Shown here one piece after another: positions 15,396-22,967 of a stretch of DNA of 39,009 nt. The notes beneath the pieces were generated by a model, which saw nothing but the letters and a program-made list of their open reading frames with translations, was not told the origin of the DNA and searched no databases. The number at the start of each line of letters is the position of its first letter. The stretch's first letter is position 1. A program made the position numbers and the translations under genes. Origin of the DNA: Lachnospiraceae bacterium (GTDB lineage Bacteria > Bacillota > Clostridia > Lachnospirales > Lachnospiraceae); contig JAIDOW010000062.1 in the NCBI GenBank assembly GCA_029063085.1, forward strand, positions 1 through 39,009, read 5' to 3'.

Positions 15396-16083
15396 ATAAT
15401 CCCAGACCTTCTACCCAGGCCTTTACATCTTCTTCAGAGGCACCTGATGAAAATCTTTCACCTTCCAGCCAGTTTCCCGTACCTGCCATTTCCTCCAGCA
15501 GTGTTCCGCTTTCACCCAAGTCAGAGCTTGAAGAAGTACAGAATGGAATAACTGTTTTTCCAGTAAAATCATTTGCCTTTATAAAAGTATCAACCGGCCA
15601 CGCTGCTATTCCCCACCAGATAGGATAACCGATAAAAATCGTATCATATGATTCCCACTCATCGGGAGTTGCTGACACAAGCTCTACGTCTCTGGCATCC
15701 GGATTATCATGTTCGTATACAACCCGACTGTTTTCATCTGTCCAGTTCAAATCCCCATCACTATATGGCTCGCTGGGTTCCAGCTCAAAAATATCTGCAT
15801 TTGTTGTCGCCACAATGAAATCTGCAACCTCTTTTGTATTTCCGGTTGCCGAATAATATACAACCAGAACCTTTCCGTCTCCTGTCGTCCCCTCTTCTGC
15901 TTCCTCCTGCTGCTCTGTATCTGATTCAGCCGTAGTATTGGAGTTTTCTTCTTCTGATACATCCTCGCTGACCGGTTCAGAAGCCGGCTCGGCAGTACTG
16001 CTTTGTGACGGCTGATCATTGCCGCAGGCAGCAAGACTAAATACAAGTATCAGGCTCATTAAAATAATAGTAATTTTTTTCAT
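15394..16083 (-). CDS. flavodoxin lipoprotein, acidic
   Basis: The 229-residue exported lipoprotein (LAAC, Cys20) has a Ser/Glu-rich acidic linker (22-68) and a flavodoxin domain with the canonical phosphate loop SATGNTK (78-84). YPIWWGIAAW (153-162) and FCTSSSSDLG (181-190) shape the FMN ring site. It lacks the DAVSGAS-type insertion of three other flavodoxins here. FMN would have to be acquired outside the membrane or during export. It is the last gene of unit C, 21 bp behind an iron-type alcohol dehydrogenase gene, with AAGGAGATTACC before the ATG. The closest relative in the window by loop and ring motifs is the basic product of 12324-12947. Confidence 0.9.
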   Translation of the reverse strand: MKKITIILMSLILVFSLAACGNDQPSQSSTAEPASEPVSEDVSEEENSNTTAESDTEQQEEAEEGTTGDGKVLVVYYSATGNTKEVADFIVATTNADIFELEPSEPYSDGDLNWTDENSRVVYEHDNPDARDVELVSATPDEWESYDTIFIGYPIWWGIAAWPVDTFIKANDFTGKTVIPFCTSSSSDLGESGTLLEEMAGTGNWLEGERFSSGASEEDVKAWVEGLGL

Positions 16084-16104
16084 GTTGGTAATCTCCTTCC
16101 TTTT

Positions 16105-17274
16105 TCATAAACATTCTTTAAAAATTCCCAGAATTTCCTCATGGGTCATTTTTTTATAACTTCCTGGAACAATAGTGCAGGAATCTGCAATCATCTTCAG
16201 GTCGGTATCTGTATCTGCCCCAAGCTCCCTCAGCGTAGCTGGCAATCCGATTTCCCTGATAAAATCTGCCAATGCCTCCACACCAGAACCGGCAATCTCT
16301 TCATCCGTTTTCCCGTCTGGGGAAATTCCCCAGATATTGACGGCGAATCTCTTAAATTTTGCCAGACCATTTTTATAAATGTGACGGTAATAAACCGGTT
16401 GCAGTACTGCCAGACCGGCACCATGATTGCAATCTATATATGCACCAAGCTGGTGTTCCATTTGATGACACTCAAAATCAGTACGCTTTCCCAATTTTAT
16501 GATTCTGTTTTCCGCCATCACTGCATCCCACATCAGATTACTTCTCGCAGTATAATCCTGAGGATTCGCTATTGCAGCACGCAGATTGCGGATCACATTT
16601 TTCATCAGTGCCTCGGCTATATCATCCGAAACATTATCCCCATCCGGTTCACTAAAATAAATCTCCATTATATGTGAGAGAATATCAAATCCTCCCGATA
16701 CCATTTGAAATTCAGGAACACTGTAGGTATATTCGGGATCAAGCAGAGCAAATTTGGGATTACATTTCGGATAATCCCGTCCTGTCTTCACTTTAAACTC
16801 TTCATTGGTGATAACTGCACCACCATTGCACTCACTTCCAGTACCCGCTGCCGTAACAATTACACCCAGCGGCAGCGGATCAAAAGCAAAAATACCGGGT
16901 CTTGCCCAAAAATCTGCCCATACATCCCCCTCATACCTGGCAGCAATGGAAACTGCCTTACAGCAATCCATAACGGAACCTCCACCTACCCCAAGAATCA
17001 GGGATACATTCTGTTCTTTTGCAAGCTTTGCACCTTCTAACACCTTCGCATACGTAGGATTTGCCATAATACCGGAAAACTCAATGATATTTTTCCCGGC
17101 TGCCTTTAGTATATCAGTGACTTCATCGTAGATACCGTTTTTCTTAACAGAACCTCTGCCATAAGCCAGCATGACATTATCCCCATATCCTTTAACCAGG
17201 CAGGCTAGGTATTCCTTTACACAGCCTGCACCAAAATAAACCTTCGTCGTATTTTCAAAAATAAAATTATTCAT
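16105..17274 (-). CDS. iron-containing alcohol dehydrogenase, YqhD/BDH type
   Basis: The 389-residue cytosolic enzyme has NAD(P) motifs AYGRGSVKKNGIYD (37-50) and GGGSVMDCCK (97-106). All four metal ligands are present: Asp197 (GFDILSH), His201, His270 (CHQMEH) and His284 (NHGAG). It is clearly paralogous to the 9163-10323 product, including the GTGSECNGGAVITNE segment. It is expected to reduce aldehydes with NAD(P)H. ATG at 17274 follows GAGGGAGACT; the frame is open 90 bp upstream but without a site. In unit C it lies between the esterase-like lipoprotein (103 bp gap) and the flavodoxin lipoprotein, repeating the dehydrogenase-flavodoxin pairing of unit B. Confidence 0.94.
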   Translation of the reverse strand: MNNFIFENTTKVYFGAGCVKEYLACLVKGYGDNVMLAYGRGSVKKNGIYDEVTDILKAAGKNIIEFSGIMANPTYAKVLEGAKLAKEQNVSLILGVGGGSVMDCCKAVSIAARYEGDVWADFWARPGIFAFDPLPLGVIVTAAGTGSECNGGAVITNEEFKVKTGRDYPKCNPKFALLDPEYTYSVPEFQMVSGGFDILSHIMEIYFSEPDGDNVSDDIAEALMKNVIRNLRAAIANPQDYTARSNLMWDAVMAENRIIKLGKRTDFECHQMEHQLGAYIDCNHGAGLAVLQPVYYRHIYKNGLAKFKRFAVNIWGISPDGKTDEEIAGSGVEALADFIREIGLPATLRELGADTDTDLKMIADSCTIVPGSYKKMTHEEILGIFKECL

Positions 17275-17377
17275 TCTATCAGTCTCCCTCTCTTGTAACC
17301 AATTTTGCTTTGCAAAACTGATTGCCTGTTTGCCCGCCTGTCTGCTTTCTATAACCAATTGCAAAGCAGTTGATAAT

Positions 17378-18439
17378 CTACTTTACACTACTCGTTTGCT
17401 TTTCCCAAAAAGTGACTGCATCCTCAATCCAGCCTTCCGCCACAGTACCGGTTCCAAGACCAAATCCATGTCCCAACCCGGGATATTTATGAAACTCCGT
17501 CTCAATACCCAATGCGCTCATCCTCTTTAACCTGTTCTCCATCACCCGCCAGTTTGCAATCCCATCGTTTTCACCAACACATACATAAGTGGGAGGATCA
17601 TCTTCCGTATAGTCGCTCTGACCTGTATACTGCATGATAACAGCACCCGCACGCGGCAGCCTCTCACCTCCAAAGGCTGCTGGTCCATAAGACCCCAGCC
17701 ACGATGCCATTCTTGCTCCTGCTGAACCTCCCCAGAGAGAATAAGCATTCACATCTACTTCCAGCTCCTGGGCATGTTCAAAAATAAAGCTGATTGCCCG
17801 TGCCAGGTCCTCGCATGCAGTCTGTGCACCGGGACGGTAAATCAAGGCAAATGCATTATAGCCCATTTTAGATAATTCCAAAGCATGGGGAAAGCTGTCC
17901 TGCATCGCCCCTACATAGGCAAATCCACCGCCAGCATTACAAACGGCAAATTTTTCTCCGGGATTTCCCTTAAAGAAAAACAACCCGGTATCCTCCTTGT
18001 CAGGATCAGCCTTCTTTTCCTCATCTGAGTAAATGTCATAAAAAATAGTCTCTCCTGCTTCTGCGTGGCTTTTCATATAATTTGTGATTTCCACTGTTGT
18101 ATCTGGATCAATATTGCTGTACCACATAAGGCCAAGCTCACCCAATGTATCTCCGCTGTAATATCTCTCATCCACAGGAAAAATCAGTCTGCCATAGTTT
18201 CCAAAAAGCGGATTCTTTATGACCTCAGCTATCGAGGTATCCACTGTATATAGATCACCTGTGCTTTGACCTGTCTGCACAAAATCCTCCACTCCTTCCG
18301 TCTGCTCTGGAATAATATCCGATACCTTTTTTTGACTAACTTCTATGTCTGCCACATTTTCCGGAATCTTACCTGTACTGCATCCGGCAAGACAAATCAC
18401 TAAACAAAAAAATACAATTATAAAAATACTTTTTCTCAA
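17378..18439 (-). CDS. alpha/beta hydrolase lipoprotein, esterase-like
   Basis: The 353-residue exported lipoprotein (LAGC, Cys20) has an alpha/beta hydrolase domain at about 75-350. There is an oxyanion-type NAGGGF (168-173), nucleophile Ser239 in WGGSAGA, Asp292 (GENDGI) and His324 (GLGHGFG), as in carboxylesterase and BD-FAE-like enzymes. It is related to the hydrolase half of the 12989-14548 fusion but has no flavodoxin domain; here the flavodoxin is a separate gene two places downstream. The start codon is TTG (18439), with AGGAAGGTGAT upstream. It is first in unit C behind box C. Substrate unknown, acting outside the membrane. Confidence 0.88.
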   Translation of the reverse strand: MRKSIFIIVFFCLVICLAGCSTGKIPENVADIEVSQKKVSDIIPEQTEGVEDFVQTGQSTGDLYTVDTSIAEVIKNPLFGNYGRLIFPVDERYYSGDTLGELGLMWYSNIDPDTTVEITNYMKSHAEAGETIFYDIYSDEEKKADPDKEDTGLFFFKGNPGEKFAVCNAGGGFAYVGAMQDSFPHALELSKMGYNAFALIYRPGAQTACEDLARAISFIFEHAQELEVDVNAYSLWGGSAGARMASWLGSYGPAAFGGERLPRAGAVIMQYTGQSDYTEDDPPTYVCVGENDGIANWRVMENRLKRMSALGIETEFHKYPGLGHGFGLGTGTVAEGWIEDAVTFWEKQTSSVK

Positions 18440-18465
18440 TCAATCACCTTCCTGTAAAATCTTTT

Positions 18466-18490
18466 ATACTATGGAACTTTTCTATAGTAT
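18466..18490. promoter_or_regulatory. inverted repeat at unit C promoter
   Basis: ATACTAT (18466-18472) and ATAGTAT (18484-18490) form a 7-bp-arm inverted repeat with an 11-bp gap. The right arm overlaps the predicted -10 TATACT (minus strand, 18486-18491). It could be a second operator or the start of a leader hairpin. Confidence 0.45.
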
Positions 18491-18520
18491 AAAAAAAACA
18501 AGACCTCAAAAGAAGTCTCG
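18491..18520 (-). terminator. intrinsic terminator of LysR gene
   Basis: On the minus strand CGAGACTTC pairs with GAGGTCTTG (two G-U pairs) around a TTTT loop and is followed by eight T residues. It ends the LysR transcript. It lies between operator box C and the -10 of unit C, so it also occupies the -35 region of the next promoter. Confidence 0.85.
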
Positions 18521-18533
18521 TTTCGTTCATATC

Positions 18534-18553
18534 TTTATACCTATAGGTTATAA
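18534..18553 (-). promoter_or_regulatory. putative LysR operator box C
   Basis: The plus strand reads TTTATACCTATAGGTTATAA and contains the perfect palindrome ACCTATAGGT (18539-18548). It matches boxes A and B. It lies 13 bp behind the LysR stop codon and 42-43 bp upstream of a TATACT on the minus strand, the same layout as in units A and B. Confidence 0.6.
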
Positions 18554-18566
18554 CTGAATTAGCTCT

Positions 18567-19466
18567 TTATCTCACCGCTGCCTGTGCCGCCTTAAGAAAC
18601 TCCCTTACTGTCTCCGAAGGCTTAGGAGAATGAAGCAGTCCATAAGGAATACTATGCTCCCATTCTACAGGAATCACTTTCAAAAGCGGATGTACATTTG
18701 CCCAGCCCTGAATCGCCAGCAGTACATCATTCGTATTTTCACAGCGGTTAAAGACATTCATATCATAAAAATCAAAATCCACAATATGAATCTGACTGTG
18801 GTTCTGCCAGATATCATCCCGCAAACGGTCAACATAATGACTCCAATCACGGCGCATCAGCATAAGGTTTTCTCCGTAGAGATCCTGTATCTTTAGTGTA
18901 TCCTTTGCGGCAAGCCGATGGTGAACTGAAACTGCACAGCAAAACGGTTCACGGGATAATTCAAGCCCTTTGCAGCTTCTAAGTTCCAGCATCGTTTCAT
19001 CAAAAATTCCACCCACCACATCAATATTTTTTCCTAAATTTCCCAAAATCTCTCTGGCATTTTCAGGTGTGTTTTCAAAAGGAACAATTTGAAATTTAAT
19101 ATCCGGACAATGCACCTGTATTTTCGACCACAGCTGCATCAAAAGCTGGGCCGGAGTCATAGGAGAAGTTCCAATCCGAATGACATTCGTGTCCTCCTGC
19201 ATTGCATTTTTAGCCCGTGTAACGGAATCCCTGCAATATGAAATGATATATTTTACATCCTGATACAACGATTTCCCGGCTTTGGTCAAAATCAATCCCC
19301 GGTGTGTTCGTTCAAATAATTTTACGCCCAGAGAGTCTTCCAACAGATTAATTTGTTTAATGACTGCTGTAGGGGTAATATAGGCTTCTTCTGCTGCCCG
19401 ATTGAAACTGCCCGCATCAGCCACACGCAAAAATGTTTCCAATTGAGGATTATACAGCCTAACCAC
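18567..19466 (-). CDS. LysR family transcriptional regulator
   Basis: The 299-residue regulator has an N-terminal winged HTH (LETFLRVADAGSFNRAAEEAYITPTAVIKQINLLEDSLGVKLFERTHRGL-type, about 9-58), the linker helix, and a periplasmic-binding-like effector domain from about residue 95. It should bind DNA as a tetramer and activate on binding a small effector, here unknown but plausibly an aldehyde, quinone or redox metabolite. Start is uncertain: GTG at 19466 is used, close behind GAAAGAAGG. It lies upstream of unit C, is closed by its own terminator, and is the best candidate for binding the three matching boxes. Confidence 0.92.
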   Translation of the reverse strand: MVRLYNPQLETFLRVADAGSFNRAAEEAYITPTAVIKQINLLEDSLGVKLFERTHRGLILTKAGKSLYQDVKYIISYCRDSVTRAKNAMQEDTNVIRIGTSPMTPAQLLMQLWSKIQVHCPDIKFQIVPFENTPENAREILGNLGKNIDVVGGIFDETMLELRSCKGLELSREPFCCAVSVHHRLAAKDTLKIQDLYGENLMLMRRDWSHYVDRLRDDIWQNHSQIHIVDFDFYDMNVFNRCENTNDVLLAIQGWANVHPLLKVIPVEWEHSIPYGLLHSPKPSETVREFLKAAQAAVR

Positions 19467-19612
19467 CTTCTTTCCTGATATTGATGTTGCTTACTATATA
19501 GTTTATCATGAACGAAATAACCCTACAAGAAAAATTATCAATATCTTTCAAGCTGTATAATCCGGCAAACAACCAGCTGCTATATTGTACCCTTTCTATT
19601 AACCATCTATTT

Positions 19613-20104
19613 TTATACGGAAATTGAAATATTGCTGCCCTCCCCCATTTGACTCACTTCTCCTGTTTCGGTATAAATTACAGGTTCTTTTCCCATATCC
19701 GGTTTTACTGCTTCCGTACCTGTTATCTGCTTATCAGAAGTTACGGCATCTTTCAATAATATCTTTCCTTCCTCACTTACCTGCACTGTATCTGCTTTTA
19801 TATTTCTGCTTCCCTCAATTCTCTCTTCCAGCTTTTCCTTTTCTTCCCTGCGTTTTCCGATTGCCTTTTCAAGCTCTAATTCCTCTTTTTTCTTTAATTC
19901 TTCTGCCTCTTCCTTCATTCCTTCATCAGCTTTTTTCTGATATTCGTCTACCTTCCCTGAAAAATCATTGACATAGTCCATCGCTCTGTCCATTTTCGCA
20001 GTATCTCCCTTTCGACGTGCCTCTTTAAAAACCCGCATAGGTGTATTTAACTGCTTCATATTTGTACTTGCACCGACTAAACCCTCCATTGTTTTTGTAT
20101 GCAT
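19613..20104 (-). CDS. unknown coiled-coil protein
   Basis: The 163-residue protein is not recognised. It has no signal peptide or membrane helix. Residues 20-60 are basic and helical, then a very charged Lys/Glu segment (about 60-100, with KEEAEELKKKEELELEK) is predicted to be coiled coil. The C-terminal third is polar and ends in GSNISISV. AAGGAGGTCA lies 6 bp before ATG 20104; an upstream ATG at 20122 is less well placed. It is the last gene behind a GHKL kinase/LytTR regulator pair, separated by 90 bp. A structural or signalling-scaffold role is possible but not supported by any motif. Confidence 0.75.
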   Translation of the reverse strand: MHTKTMEGLVGASTNMKQLNTPMRVFKEARRKGDTAKMDRAMDYVNDFSGKVDEYQKKADEGMKEEAEELKKKEELELEKAIGKRREEKEKLEERIEGSRNIKADTVQVSEEGKILLKDAVTSDKQITGTEAVKPDMGKEPVIYTETGEVSQMGEGSNISISV

Positions 20105-20194
20105 AACAATGACCTCCTTCAAACAATTTTATCTGCTGATACAGCTTTCACTTTTATTTTCGGGAGTCTGCACATTCACTTTTAGCTTTTTGTT

Positions 20195-21544
20195 TCAAAC
20201 GGTCTGTTTTACGTTATATCCGTCACCATTCATGGGAAAAAGAATAGAAATTTCAAACACATTGTTTTCCACCTTAAGCTTGACAGTGCCATCATACTTT
20301 TTAACTGTTTCATAAATATTTAAAAACCCAATTCCCTGCTTCACTTGCTTTGCATCTTCCATAATCGTTCCGTTTTTCATTACCAAAAGAAAACATTTTT
20401 TCACCTGCTGTGCCTGAATATCTACAAAACGATACTCCTTGTCTTTTGGTTCTGCACATGCCCTTATCGCATTATCCAAAAGATTTCCAAAAAGCACACA
20501 CAGATCAAATGTATCTATCGTACAATTCCTCGGAATCTGCACATCACACACCCATCGGACACAGAATGTTTCCGCCTGTTTCTTTTTATTGTACAATAAT
20601 GCATCTACTGCCTGATTGCCAGTTACCTCATCACAGCCACCGATATTTCCGCTCTCCATCATTTTTTCAAGGTAATTTCCTGCTTTTTCAAATTCCTTCC
20701 TTGTCCATAAACCATGCAGGACAAGCACATGATTTTTCATATCATGCCGCAGCCGTTCCATTTGCAGATATTGTTCATTTAACATTTTATAAAACTCAAT
20801 TTGAGAATAATACTTCTCTGTCTGCCGTTGTTCTAAATAAATCTTATTCATAAAAAATATAAACCCACCTGCAATACACATGGACAGAATCGTCAGAAGA
20901 CAGATTCCGATATGACTGAAAATCTGATTATAATAAACATTCCAATATACCGCACCATTCGCATTCGACACTACCATAATTCCATTGCTCGCACCCCAGT
21001 TCACAATATCAACAACTGTAACGATACAAATAAGAAGTACTGACATCATAAGATACCAGCTGCTTATTTTATGGTTGAATACAGAAGTAAATTTTTTCCG
21101 TAAAACAATTTGTACCAGAATGACCAGACAATAAGCAGCAGTTCCAGTCACGCCTTCCAGCCATGGTTCAATATATGCCACCTGTCCACCCGTAATCCAA
21201 TTTGTGCCAACTAACACAATGCAGGAAAAAAAGGAACTTCCGAAATTTAACACCAATGTCTTGACAGCAATTAAAACCATTGCTGCAAAAAATTTTTTCA
21301 TCGCATGATCCGAAAAGGCAATTAAAAACAATCCCACAAACAGCATGTGGCTTAACATTGCTCTCAAAATATAGGGAGTGCCCACACTCCCATTTAAATT
21401 AAACACTGCCTCCATCACAAACAGGAGAATAATAAATACTCTTCTGTCTATTTTAAGATCGTTCAAATATTTTTTGCAAAACCTGTACAATGTCCATATA
21501 TATCCCATGTAACAGAACAGGAATAATATAAAATCCCCTCTCAT
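20195..21544 (-). CDS. GHKL sensor histidine kinase (AgrC-like)
   Basis: The 449-residue membrane kinase has six or seven hydrophobic N-terminal helices (about 5-25, 36-50, 60-110, 135-150, 162-182, 208-232), then a dimerisation segment with the phospho-acceptor His267 in RLRHDMKNH. The GHKL ATPase domain has NLLDNAIRA (354-362) and GIGFLN (404-409). This is the HPK10/AgrC-type layout, which often senses peptides or membrane signals. Its ATG overlaps the stop of the response regulator gene (ATGA, 21541-21544), so the two are translationally coupled. No agrB/agrD-like gene was found in the window. Signal unknown. Confidence 0.92.
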   Translation of the reverse strand: MRGDFILFLFCYMGYIWTLYRFCKKYLNDLKIDRRVFIILLFVMEAVFNLNGSVGTPYILRAMLSHMLFVGLFLIAFSDHAMKKFFAAMVLIAVKTLVLNFGSSFFSCIVLVGTNWITGGQVAYIEPWLEGVTGTAAYCLVILVQIVLRKKFTSVFNHKISSWYLMMSVLLICIVTVVDIVNWGASNGIMVVSNANGAVYWNVYYNQIFSHIGICLLTILSMCIAGGFIFFMNKIYLEQRQTEKYYSQIEFYKMLNEQYLQMERLRHDMKNHVLVLHGLWTRKEFEKAGNYLEKMMESGNIGGCDEVTGNQAVDALLYNKKKQAETFCVRWVCDVQIPRNCTIDTFDLCVLFGNLLDNAIRACAEPKDKEYRFVDIQAQQVKKCFLLVMKNGTIMEDAKQVKQGIGFLNIYETVKKYDGTVKLKVENNVFEISILFPMNGDGYNVKQTV

Positions 21545-22257
21545 ATACTGTCTCCGCTTCTTTTCATATATTCCAGAATTTCCTGACAGAATGCCTCATA
21601 TCGTCTTTTTGCAATTGCTATTTTTTCTCCTGTATCAAGAATAATTTCCTGTCTGTTATAGTTGTCCACATATTTTAAATTAACAAGAAAGCTTTTATGA
21701 CACCGGAAAAATCCTTTCCCCTGCAATTCCTTCTCCAAAGTTCCAATCTGCTCATAATAATCAAAGATACCTTCCACTCCATGCACGGAAATAATCCTTC
21801 CTCTTATTTCAAAATAATAAATCTCTCTGAGTAACAGCTTTTTCCTCGTTCTGTCCTGATTGATCAGCATAAATTCCTGAGAATGATTTTCCAGTTTTTT
21901 TACCACTCTTTGCAAAACACTTTTTAATTTATGATGCACAACAGGTTTTACCAGATATTGAAAAGCTTCCACATCATACGCCTCAAAAACATAGTCCCTG
22001 CTTGCCGATATAAAAATGAGAATTTTGTCAAATGCCTTCTCCCTTAATAGCTGTGCCGTTTTCATACCATCCATCCCGCACATCATAATATCCAGAAAAA
22101 TAACATCAAAATTCTCCATAGCATTTAACAAATCCCTACCACTTGAGAACTGACGCACAATAAACGGAATACCTATTTCCTCTAAAACATCATTAATATC
22201 TTTTGCCATATTACAGCAATCCAGTATTTCATCATCACATACTGCTATTGAAAGCAT
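21541..22257 (-). CDS. LytTR family response regulator
   Basis: The 238-residue protein has an N-terminal receiver domain (acidic Asp8-Asp9, phospho-acceptor Asp56 in IFLDIMM, a Lys in YLVKPV) and a C-terminal LytTR DNA-binding domain (about 130-235), with KGFFRCHKSFLVNLKYV as the characteristic segment. It is phosphorylated by the GHKL kinase encoded directly downstream with a 4-bp overlap. ATG at 22257 is used with AGGTGAT upstream; GTG at 22266 is an alternative. AgrA/VirR-type proteins bind 9-bp direct repeats with 21-bp period. Its targets are unknown; a repeat of that type occurs at 24695-24725. Confidence 0.93.
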   Translation of the reverse strand: MLSIAVCDDEILDCCNMAKDINDVLEEIGIPFIVRQFSSGRDLLNAMENFDVIFLDIMMCGMDGMKTAQLLREKAFDKILIFISASRDYVFEAYDVEAFQYLVKPVVHHKLKSVLQRVVKKLENHSQEFMLINQDRTRKKLLLREIYYFEIRGRIISVHGVEGIFDYYEQIGTLEKELQGKGFFRCHKSFLVNLKYVDNYNRQEIILDTGEKIAIAKRRYEAFCQEILEYMKRSGDSI

Positions 22258-22305
22258 CTTTATCACCTGCTAAAAATCATTATATGTTATATATCGGCAT
22301 AATAA

Positions 22306-22334
22306 CGTTTACAGCTTTCCCCATGCTATAAACG
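22306..22334 (-). ncRNA. leader hairpin before the LytTR regulator gene
   Basis: Read on the minus strand, CGTTTATAGC pairs with GCTGTAAACG over 10 bp (one U-G pair) around a 9-base ATGGGGAAA loop. No T tract follows, so it is not a terminator. The sequence upstream to 22426 stays open in one frame without a start codon. A direct repeat CGGCATAAT flanks it (22295-22303 and 22364-22372 approximately). It may be a cis-regulatory RNA of the response regulator gene; no known family was recognised. Confidence 0.4.
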
Positions 22335-22426
22335 GAAGATTGGATGTATCAAGCGGCATAATGCTTGCACTGAAATTATTCTCTCCTTCTGTTTTGCTGC
22401 ATCTGCTTTCATACGGCGGTTCCCCA

Positions 22427-22684
22427 TTAAATAGGGCGCTCTTTTTTCATCGCATTAAATGCATTCTGTTTTGCAGCAATCCTCTTAAGTTCAGGAAGAC
22501 ACCGTTTCATATATGCCTCCAGCTGAGCCACTTCACTCTCCAGGAAACCATTGCTGCTTATAATCCTACAATCTGGAATAATCCCTTCAGCAGACCTTAC
22601 ATTATCTGAAAACATTATATAGGCATATTTTTTGCCGTCTTTTACGCAAACTGGTGATACCGACATATTCAATTCTTCACTCAT
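22427..22684 (-). CDS. small unknown protein
   Basis: The 85-residue protein is not assigned to a named family. It has no signal or transmembrane helix. The N-terminal half (SEELNMSVSPVCVKDGKKYAYIMFSD) reads as beta strands, the middle has RSAEGIIPDCRI, and the C-terminal half is an amphipathic helix (EVAQLEAYMKRCLPELKRIA). Of two consecutive ATGs the second (22684) is 5 bp from GGAGGG. It is 170 bp upstream of the kinase/regulator pair on the same strand and may be co-transcribed. Its conserved-looking reading frame and good ribosome site support a real gene. Confidence 0.75.
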   Translation of the reverse strand: MSEELNMSVSPVCVKDGKKYAYIMFSDNVRSAEGIIPDCRIISSNGFLESEVAQLEAYMKRCLPELKRIAAKQNAFNAMKKERPI

Positions 22685-22845
22685 CATATCCCTCCTTATG
22701 CCATTTGATTCATAAATTTAACAATGACCGCAAAAACATATATTATTATCATATGCCACCAATTTTTGAAAAAAATTGATGACCTGCTTGCAACCAGCAC
22801 AATTTATTTTATCATACACAAATTAAGGAAAAACTTCAACAGATC

Positions 22846-22888
22846 ATAAAAAGCCACTACAAAACTTTAATGTTTCATAGCGGCTTAT
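22846..22888 (-). terminator. intrinsic terminator behind ABC permease
   Basis: On the minus strand AAGCCGCTATGAAAC pairs with GTTTTGTAGTGGCTT (15 bp including wobble pairs) around a 6-base loop, followed by TTTTTA. It closes the ABC locus about 80 bp after the permease stop. The rest of 22685-22967 holds only a weak CAATTTTT/AAAAATTG stem and the presumed promoter of the 85-residue protein. Confidence 0.85.
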
Positions 22889-22967
22889 TAAATAGACCCT
22901 TCTCCAGCTAAACCTGTTAATCTCTTCTATAAATAATAACAATATAAACTGACGGGCAGGTTTACAT

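Noticed and set aside
17303-17317. TTTTGC-TTT-GCAAAA hairpin between hydrolase and dehydrogenase genes
   Set aside because: Six-bp AT-rich stem without a T tract; not convincing as a terminator or operator.
22367-22410. Possible short peptide gene (AgrD-like) upstream of the GHKL/LytTR pair
   Set aside because: Short frames (28-33 codons) lack a proper ribosome site and the AgrD pattern; no AgrB is present.
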